A DNA stretch of 10,781 nucleotides from UBA4717 sp002404395 (GTDB lineage Bacteria; Bacillota; Clostridia; Oscillospirales; CAG-272), in assembly GCA_937902275.1 (NCBI GenBank), contig CALFNW010000103.1, forward strand, positions 1 through 10,781, read 5' to 3'. Made by a program: the position numbers and the translations under genes. Below, piece after piece: positions 5,970-10,781 of the stretch; within the stretch, counting starts at the first letter, position 1, and each line of letters starts with the position of its first letter. The notes under the pieces were generated by a model. The model searched no databases and was not told where the DNA came from. It was given only the letters and a program-made list of their open reading frames with translations.

Positions 5970-8375
5970 ATGAACAACGGCACTTACGGGCAGGTCGGAC
6001 TTACCGACGATGAGGTCCGCGCGCGCATCGAGGAGGGACTTGTCAACAAAAGCGAGGTCTCCGCGGGCAAGAGCGTCAAGGATATCATTCTGTCAAACAC
6101 GCTTACATACTTCAACTTTATCTTTTTGGTCATTGCGGTGATGCTGTGCATTGTCGGCTCATTCAAAAATCTGACCTTTCTGCCGATCGTAATAGGCAAC
6201 ACGCTTATCGGCATAATCCAAGAGCTGCGCGCAAAAAAGACGCTCGACAAAATGAGCTTACTCAACGCGCCGCACGCCGTGGCGCTCAGAAACGGCGTGC
6301 GCGTCAGACTCTCTTCCGAGGAGCTTGTGCTCGGCGACACCGTTATTTTCTCCGCCGGGGATCAGATCTGTGCAGACGCGCGCGTGCTCGCAGGCTCGGT
6401 CAGGGTGAACGAATCGCTTCTGACCGGTGAATCCGACGAGATCCCGAAAGGCGAAAACGACACGCTGATGTCCGGCAGCTTTGTGGTCTCGGGCGAATGC
6501 GTGGCGGTGCTTGAAGCCGTCGGAGCCGATGCATATATCTCAAAGCTTACCTCCGAAGCCAAATCGAACCGCGGCGGCGAACAGTCGGAGATGATGCGCT
6601 CGGTAAATCGGATCGTCAAGATAATCGGCATAATTCTCATACCGATCGCCGGCGTGCTCTTTTACATGAGTTTTTTTGCAAACAAGCTTACTTTCAAGGA
6701 GAGCGTGGTCTCTACCGTAGCGGCGATAATCGGCATGATCCCGGAGGGGCTTTATCTGCTGACCACCGCGGCGCTCACGCTCGGCACGATACGGCTCGGT
6801 TCAAAAAAAGTCTTGCTCAACGACATGAAGAGCATCGAAGCGCTTGCGCGCGCCGATATCCTCTGCGTTGACAAAACGGGGACGATAACCGAGGCGGATA
6901 TGCAGCTCTACAGGCTCGTGCCGCTTGAAGCCGACTCGGATTTTAAGGACAGGCTGTGCGACTACATTTCCGCAAGCACCGACAACAACGCGACTGCCGA
7001 AGCGCTCAGACGGCATTTCGGCGGGCAGTCGGGAAATGCAAAAGCGATCGACGTGCTTCCCTTTTCTTCCGCAAAAAAATTCGGCGCGGTCCGCTTTGAG
7101 GACGGCACATATGTGCTCGGCGCGCCCGAATTCGTACTCGGTGCGATCGACGCGGGACTCAATGAAAAGATCGCTCACTACTCGGGGCGCGGTTATCGCG
7201 TGCTGGTACTCGCGTGGCAGTCCGAGCCGATCGGCGATTCGGGTACGGGCGATGATATCACGCCGCTCGGACTCGCGGTGCTTACCAACGCGATACGCGA
7301 GAACGCCGCCGAGACCTTCGGCTATTTCAAGGCGCAGGGCGTGAATATCAAGGTGATCTCGGGCGACAATCCCGACACGGTCGCCGAGGTCGCGCGCCGC
7401 GCGGGGATCGACGGCGCCGAAAAGTATATTGACGCTTCAAAGCTTGACGACGAGAGCCTCAAAGCCGCCGCGCTTGAGTTTACCGTTTTCGGCAGGGTCA
7501 AGCCCGATCAGAAAAGAACGCTCGTAAACGCGCTGCAGTCGGCGGGTCACACCGTGGCGATGACCGGCGACGGCGTGAACGACATTCTCGCGATGAAAGA
7601 AGCCGATTGCAGCATTGCTATGGCGTCAGGCAGCGAAGCCGCTTCGCAGGCGGCGCAGGTGGTCCTGCTCGACTCGGACTTCGCGCGTATGCCGAGTGTG
7701 GTCGCCGAGGGCAGGCGGGTGGTCAACAACATCGAACGCTCGGCAAGTCTGTTCCTTGTAAAGAATATTTTTTCACTGTTACTTGCAATAATGACCTCGA
7801 TACTGATGCTGACCTATCCGCTTGAGCCGTCTCACATCTCGCTTATCAGTTTATTCACGATCGGAGTGCCCGGCTTCCTGCTTGCGCTCGAAAAGAACGA
7901 AAACCGCATCAAGGGGCACTTTATGAAGAATGTCATGATACGCGCGCTTCCGGCAGGACTTACCGACGCGATCATCGTCGGCTCGTTCGCAATCTCGGGG
8001 CAGGTATTCGGACTCGGCAAGGACGATATCGCCACCGCCTCGACGATCGTGCTTTCGGTCGTCGGCTTTATGATCCTGCGCCGTCTGTGCACGCCGTTTA
8101 ACAAGTACCGCACCTTCGTTTTCCTTGTGAATATTTTCGGCATGATAATCACATTTGCCTTTTTGCCCGAGTTATTCAGCATTGCGCGTCTGCCGATAAC
8201 CGTTGCCCTGCTTGCGATAATCTTTTCTTTCGCTTCGGAATCCATGTTCCGCATACTCACGCGGACAGTTGAGGAAAGCGGCGGATTTTTCAAAAAAGCA
8301 GTCGGCGCTTTCAAGGGAAAAAAGCGCGCGGGCACCGACAGCTCCGACTCAAATACTCGCAAAGCAAAGTCCTGA
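5970..8375 (+). CDS. P-type cation-transporting ATPase, CtpE/Exp7-like
   Basis: This 801-residue pump couples ATP hydrolysis to cation movement across the membrane. All P-type landmarks are intact: TGES in the actuator domain (152-155), PEGL in helix M4 (258-261), the phosphorylated Asp in DKTGT (301-305), SGDNPDT in the P domain (about 470) and TGDGVND (532-538), followed by M5-M10. The N-terminal GLT-DDEVRARIEEG and the NTLIGIIQELRAKKTLDK segment (77-94) resemble the subgroup of mycobacterial CtpE and pneumococcal Exp7. CtpE is linked to Ca2+ uptake; the PEGL motif and absence of CPC/CPx or N-terminal metal-binding cysteines argue against a heavy-metal P1B pump. The C-terminus is a Lys/Ser-rich tail. 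I start at ATG 5970, not 5886, because a consensus promoter overlaps the upstream part and family homology begins near residue 10. The ribosome binding site (AGGA, 14 nt away) is poor. Monocistronic. Ca2+ specificity is an inference. Confidence 0.9.
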   Translation: MNNGTYGQVGLTDDEVRARIEEGLVNKSEVSAGKSVKDIILSNTLTYFNFIFLVIAVMLCIVGSFKNLTFLPIVIGNTLIGIIQELRAKKTLDKMSLLNAPHAVALRNGVRVRLSSEELVLGDTVIFSAGDQICADARVLAGSVRVNESLLTGESDEIPKGENDTLMSGSFVVSGECVAVLEAVGADAYISKLTSEAKSNRGGEQSEMMRSVNRIVKIIGIILIPIAGVLFYMSFFANKLTFKESVVSTVAAIIGMIPEGLYLLTTAALTLGTIRLGSKKVLLNDMKSIEALARADILCVDKTGTITEADMQLYRLVPLEADSDFKDRLCDYISASTDNNATAEALRRHFGGQSGNAKAIDVLPFSSAKKFGAVRFEDGTYVLGAPEFVLGAIDAGLNEKIAHYSGRGYRVLVLAWQSEPIGDSGTGDDITPLGLAVLTNAIRENAAETFGYFKAQGVNIKVISGDNPDTVAEVARRAGIDGAEKYIDASKLDDESLKAAALEFTVFGRVKPDQKRTLVNALQSAGHTVAMTGDGVNDILAMKEADCSIAMASGSEAASQAAQVVLLDSDFARMPSVVAEGRRVVNNIERSASLFLVKNIFSLLLAIMTSILMLTYPLEPSHISLISLFTIGVPGFLLALEKNENRIKGHFMKNVMIRALPAGLTDAIIVGSFAISGQVFGLGKDDIATASTIVLSVVGFMILRRLCTPFNKYRTFVFLVNIFGMIITFAFLPELFSIARLPITVALLAIIFSFASESMFRILTRTVEESGGFFKKAVGAFKGKKRAGTDSSDSNTRKAKS

Positions 8376-8516
8376 GTCGTGAGCGACACTGTCGTCGGCT
8401 CAAGGACAAGCGCCGCCATCGGCCGCTTTATAACAGATCAGCTGCTCGTACTTTGACCGCAGCGATGTAAAACCGACCAAGCGAATTGCATATTCTTTTA
8501 TCGTAACCAAGCTTTA

Positions 8517-8560
8517 TGCCTGCGCCCGAAATTCCGCGATTCGGGCGCAGGCACTTTTAA
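8517..8560 (+). terminator. Intrinsic terminator downstream of the P-type ATPase
   Basis: A perfect 14-bp stem pairs TGCCTGCGCCCGAA (8517-8530) with TTCGGGCGCAGGCA (8540-8553) around a 9-nt loop and is followed by CTTTTAAATT. It lies about 140 nt past the ATPase stop, leaving a fairly long 3' untranslated region. Confidence 0.82.
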
Positions 8561-8629
8561 ATTCGTACAAATATCCGATGCGTTTGTTACTTTTTAATGA
8601 ATATTTTTTGAATTGTTTTTCCCGTTTGC

Positions 8630-8658
8630 TTGATTTTTTTACCAATTTGTGTTATACT
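8630..8658 (+). promoter_or_regulatory. Sigma-A-like promoter of the DUF896 gene
   Basis: A -35 TTGATT (8630-8635) and a -10 TATACT (8653-8658) are separated by 17 bp, with a T-rich spacer. Transcription would start near 8665, giving a leader of about 37 nt that contains GGGAGGG (8689-8695). Confidence 0.75.
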
Positions 8659-8672
8659 GTAACAAATTGTTA
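8643..8672. promoter_or_regulatory. Operator-like dyads overlapping the DUF896 promoter
   Basis: TAACAA-A-TTGTTA (8660-8672) is a perfect 13-bp dyad at the expected transcription start. In addition, CAATTTGT (8643-8650) is the reverse complement of ACAAATTG (8662-8669), so the -10 is bracketed by matching arms. Such placement fits a repressor site. It does not match the Bacillus LexA box (CGAAC-N4-GTTCG), although DUF896 genes can lie near lexA in Bacillus. Confidence 0.45.
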
Positions 8673-8701
8673 AAACGATGTAACGTGAGGGAGGGACGTT
8701 A

Positions 8702-8944
8702 GTGGAAAAGCATAAGATCGAGAGGATCAATGAATTATCGAAGATCAAACGTCAGCGGACGCTGACCGACGCCGAAGCAAACGAGCAAAAGGCGCTCAGA
8801 ATGGAATACATTTCGGAGATGCGCTCAAATGTCAGACACATGATGGACAACACGGTTATCAAACGTCCCGACGGAAGCGTGGAGCACGTAAAGGATCGCT
8901 TAAACGATACTGCGGGCACCGACGCCGCAGGGACGGCAGAATAA
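8702..8944 (+). CDS. DUF896 (YnzC/UPF0291) family small cytoplasmic protein
   Basis: This 80-residue protein has the DUF896 pattern: INELSKIKRQRTLTDAE (9-25), then EQKALRMEYISEMRSNVR (28-45), then a short C-terminal part. The first two segments form a predicted helical hairpin, as in the small Bacillus subtilis protein YnzC (77 residues), so the length is normal. No transmembrane segment or signal is present. The C-terminal third, rich in Asp, Ala, Gly and Thr, looks disordered. The function of the family is not established; its members are widespread in Firmicutes and in Bacillus one lies in the SOS-regulated lexA/yneA neighbourhood. Here the gene stands alone with its own promoter and terminator. 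The GTG start at 8702 has GGGAGGG six bases upstream, which is very strong for a small protein and suggests high expression. Confidence 0.87.
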   Translation: MEKHKIERINELSKIKRQRTLTDAEANEQKALRMEYISEMRSNVRHMMDNTVIKRPDGSVEHVKDRLNDTAGTDAAGTAE

Positions 8945-8948
8945 AGAG

Positions 8949-8985
8949 ACCGCACGCTTTTCTTTTGATCAGCGTGCGGTTTTTA
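8949..8985. terminator. Terminator between DUF896 and alpha-mannosidase genes
   Basis: ACCGCACGC (8949-8957) pairs with GCGTGCGGT (8972-8980) around a 14-nt loop and is followed by TTTTTATATAT on the plus strand, four bases after the DUF896 stop. It is a strong intrinsic terminator for DUF896. On the minus strand the tail CTCTTTATT is weaker but it could also stop the convergent mannosidase transcript. Confidence 0.85.
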
Positions 8986-9010
8986 TATATGCCGACAGCG
9001 GTGCCTGAGT

Positions 9011-9042
9011 CGCTTAAATTTATCAGATTACAAATTTAAGCG
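9011..9042 (-). repeat. A/T-rich inverted repeat spanning the alpha-mannosidase stop codon
   Basis: CGCTTAAATTT (9011-9021) and AAATTTAAGCG (9032-9042) are perfect 11-bp reverse complements with a 10-nt loop that holds the TGA stop. In the mannosidase mRNA the last few codons pair with the sequence just after the stop. No T-run follows, so it is not a standard terminator. Confidence 0.6.
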
Positions 9043-10781
9043 TCTTGATCTCGAAGTTCTTAAGCCTCACCGTGAGCCTGCGTCCCTCGTGCGGCAGCTC
9101 GCAAAGCGTATTTTCAAGCAGATCGCACTCATACACCCGCTCAAAATCAAAGCCGCAGATAATGTTTGCCGCCGTTTTCTTATCGTGGGCTTCATACATT
9201 CTCACGATGACCGACTCGCCCTCTTCGGCGAGCTTGACGGTCTCGATGACGGCGTTCGCCGCCTCCGAGCTGATAAGCGAAAAGCTTTCGGGAAGCTCGC
9301 CCGACTGCGCGCCGAGCGGCCTTGCGATAAGCGGCATATTCAGCGCGTAAGCTTCCTTTACGGTATCGGTACGGTAGTCGTCCTTATGAAGCAGGAGCGA
9401 ATAGGTAAACTCATGCGCGCCGCGGTCGGCTTCCGGATTCGGCCAGCCCGGCGCCTTAAGGAGCGTGAGCGAAAGCAGCTCTCCCTGTGCGCTGTAGCCG
9501 TATTTACAGTCGTTCATAAGGCTTGCGCCCCGTCCGCCCTCTGACATATCGACCCATTTATGCGCCGGCACTTCAAACTTTGCCGCGTCCCAACTCGTAT
9601 TTGCGTGAGTCGGGCGTTTGATATTGCCGAACGCGATCTCGCAGTCAACGAACCCGGCGCGGATATCAAGCGGAAATTCAGCTTTCAGGAGCACATGATC
9701 CTCCTGCCAATCAATGCGGGTCTTAAAGTCGATACGTCTCGAATGAGGAAGCAGCACTATCTCCTGCACTATGGCGGAATGACCGTAGCTGCGGCTTACC
9801 GAAAAGCCGCCGTCGATCGCGCTCACCGAGTCGTATGTATCGATGCCGAAGCGTTTCTGCGTATAGTAGCTTGTGATCTCCCATGCGTCGTATGCGCGCG
9901 GATAGTCCTCAAAGACCGCGAGGCGGTTCGCACGCGCACGATCGGGTATAAACTCGCCGAGCTCAAGATCGAATATCGACTTAAGCTCATAATTTTCATC
10001 GAACTCTGCTCTGATAAACTCGTTTTCAATTACGTGATCGCCGACGCGCACGCCGTCCGATCCGTATTTTTCACGCACGACGCGCCAGCCGTGAGCCGGT
10101 ATGTTTTCGGCGTTATACTTCACGCCGAAAACTTCGACCGTTCCGCTTTGTTCAAACGGCGACGGATTATAAACAAAGATACCGCCGTCGGTCGCGATAC
10201 TTCCGACGATATTATCAAGCGCGCGCCCGCGCACGGCGTCAAGCGTTTCAAAAACGCGCGCGTAATCGGCGTCGGTATCGTCGTACACTGCCCTGATCGA
10301 CGAGCCGGGCAGAATATCGTGAAACTGATCAAGCAATATGGTCTGCTCCGCTTCGCGAAGCGCGCCGCGCGGATATTTGCCGCCGAGCAGCAGTCGGTCG
10401 GTAAGCGCCGCCGTTTCGGAGGTCAGCATCGCAAGCTCGCTTTTGCGGTTGTTCTTTTTATTTTTCGCCATGGTCGTATAAGTGCCGCGGTGCATTTCAA
10501 GATACAGCTCGCCGACCCATCTCGGCGTTTGTTTCAGCTTGGCGGCGCTGTCGCAGAAATCGCGCCTGACATTTTCAAAATATTCCGAAACGCCCGTCAT
10601 TTCAAGCCGCGGCATACCCGGCAGACCGCCCTTCAGTCTCGAATATGCTTCAAGCATATCGGCGGTCGTGCCGCCTCCTCCGTCACCGTAGCCGAGAGTG
10701 ATGAGCGTGCGCCCGGTGAAGGACTTATCCTTGAAGTCGCGCGCCGAAGCGTAAGCGTCGCTCACGCGATCCACATTCACG
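9023..10781 (-). CDS. GH38 alpha-mannosidase, C-terminal part (runs off right edge)
   Basis: The minus-strand frame is open to the right window edge, so the N-terminal part is absent; 586 codons remain of an expected 1000 or so. Visible landmarks of class II alpha-mannosidases (glycoside hydrolase family 38), counted from the edge, are GYGDGGGGTTADMLE (30-44), WVGELYLEMHRGTYTT (88-103) and LLDQFHDILPGSSI (149-162). Beyond these comes the beta-sandwich C-terminal region, which ends in LKNFEIKTLKFVI, a common ending in this family. Family enzymes hydrolyse alpha-linked mannose from glycans with retention, usually with a divalent metal. The catalytic nucleophile Asp and the metal-binding N-terminal motifs would lie off the window, so activity cannot be checked here. 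No signal peptide can be judged. Linkage specificity is unknown. The gene converges on DUF896 and probably uses the shared terminator. Confidence 0.9.
   Translation of the reverse strand, partial: VNVDRVSDAYASARDFKDKSFTGRTLITLGYGDGGGGTTADMLEAYSRLKGGLPGMPRLEMTGVSEYFENVRRDFCDSAAKLKQTPRWVGELYLEMHRGTYTTMAKNKKNNRKSELAMLTSETAALTDRLLLGGKYPRGALREAEQTILLDQFHDILPGSSIRAVYDDTDADYARVFETLDAVRGRALDNIVGSIATDGGIFVYNPSPFEQSGTVEVFGVKYNAENIPAHGWRVVREKYGSDGVRVGDHVIENEFIRAEFDENYELKSIFDLELGEFIPDRARANRLAVFEDYPRAYDAWEITSYYTQKRFGIDTYDSVSAIDGGFSVSRSYGHSAIVQEIVLLPHSRRIDFKTRIDWQEDHVLLKAEFPLDIRAGFVDCEIAFGNIKRPTHANTSWDAAKFEVPAHKWVDMSEGGRGASLMNDCKYGYSAQGELLSLTLLKAPGWPNPEADRGAHEFTYSLLLHKDDYRTDTVKEAYALNMPLIARPLGAQSGELPESFSLISSEAANAVIETVKLAEEGESVIVRMYEAHDKKTAANIICGFDFERVYECDLLENTLCELPHEGRRLTVRLKNFEIKTLKFVI

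Larger units (their letters stand above)
8376..8701. other. Intergenic region between P-type ATPase and DUF896 gene
   Basis: The 326 bp hold no convincing gene. A 25-codon GTG frame directly after the ATPase stop (8379-8456) lacks a ribosome binding site. The region contains the ATPase terminator (8517-8560), a T-rich stretch (8590-8640), and the promoter, dyad and ribosome binding site of the DUF896 gene (8630-8695). Confidence 0.6.

Noticed and set aside
8379..8456. 25-codon GTG frame directly after the ATPase stop
   Set aside because: It has no ribosome binding site and no recognisable peptide pattern, and its length is expected by chance.
1..10781. CRISPR, tRNA, insertion sequence, phage or toxin-antitoxin content
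   Set aside because: I saw no regularly spaced repeats, tRNA-like T-arm sequence, transposase motifs or small paired operon; all sizeable regions are explained by the genes listed.

Overview
The window reads as chromosomal DNA of a moderately GC-rich Firmicute, most likely a clostridial (Oscillospiraceae-like) anaerobe. The evidence is a DUF896/YnzC-type protein (a Firmicutes family), an FtsK/SpoIIIE with a four-helix membrane anchor, strong AGGAGG-like ribosome binding sites, frequent GTG starts, and sigma-A type promoters with 17-bp spacers. I see no mobile element, tRNA, rRNA, CRISPR array or phage gene.

Layout, left to right. (1) The left edge holds the N-terminal 376 residues of an FtsK/SpoIIIE DNA translocase on the minus strand, running off the window. 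(2) Divergent from it are two half-length TauE/SafE (TSUP) permease genes on the plus strand, each about 125 residues and separated by 168 bp. (3) Convergent with these, on the minus strand, is a TAXI-type TRAP transporter: a lipoprotein solute-binding gene transcribed first, then a fused 4TM/12TM permease gene, with several hairpins between them. (4) A roughly 400-bp divergent intergenic region carries one sigma-A-like promoter for the TRAP operon and one for a plus-strand P-type cation ATPase of the CtpE/Exp7 type. The ATPase promoter lies inside the longest possible reading frame, so the true start is downstream and the mRNA has a strongly folded leader. (5) After a terminator comes a small DUF896 gene with its own promoter overlapped by a dyad. 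(6) Convergent with it, at the right edge, is the C-terminal 586 codons of a GH38 alpha-mannosidase on the minus strand.

The genes look like ordinary housekeeping and transport functions: chromosome segregation, anion/sulfur-compound export, Na+-type secondary uptake of an organic anion, cation pumping, a small conserved protein and glycan degradation. Only the two TRAP genes clearly form a functional unit; the TauE/SafE halves very probably do too. I do not see a convincing new multi-gene system. The most interesting signals are regulatory or architectural: the split permease, the hairpin cluster inside the TRAP operon, the 17-bp hairpin leader of the ATPase, and operator-like dyads at the ftsK and DUF896 promoters.
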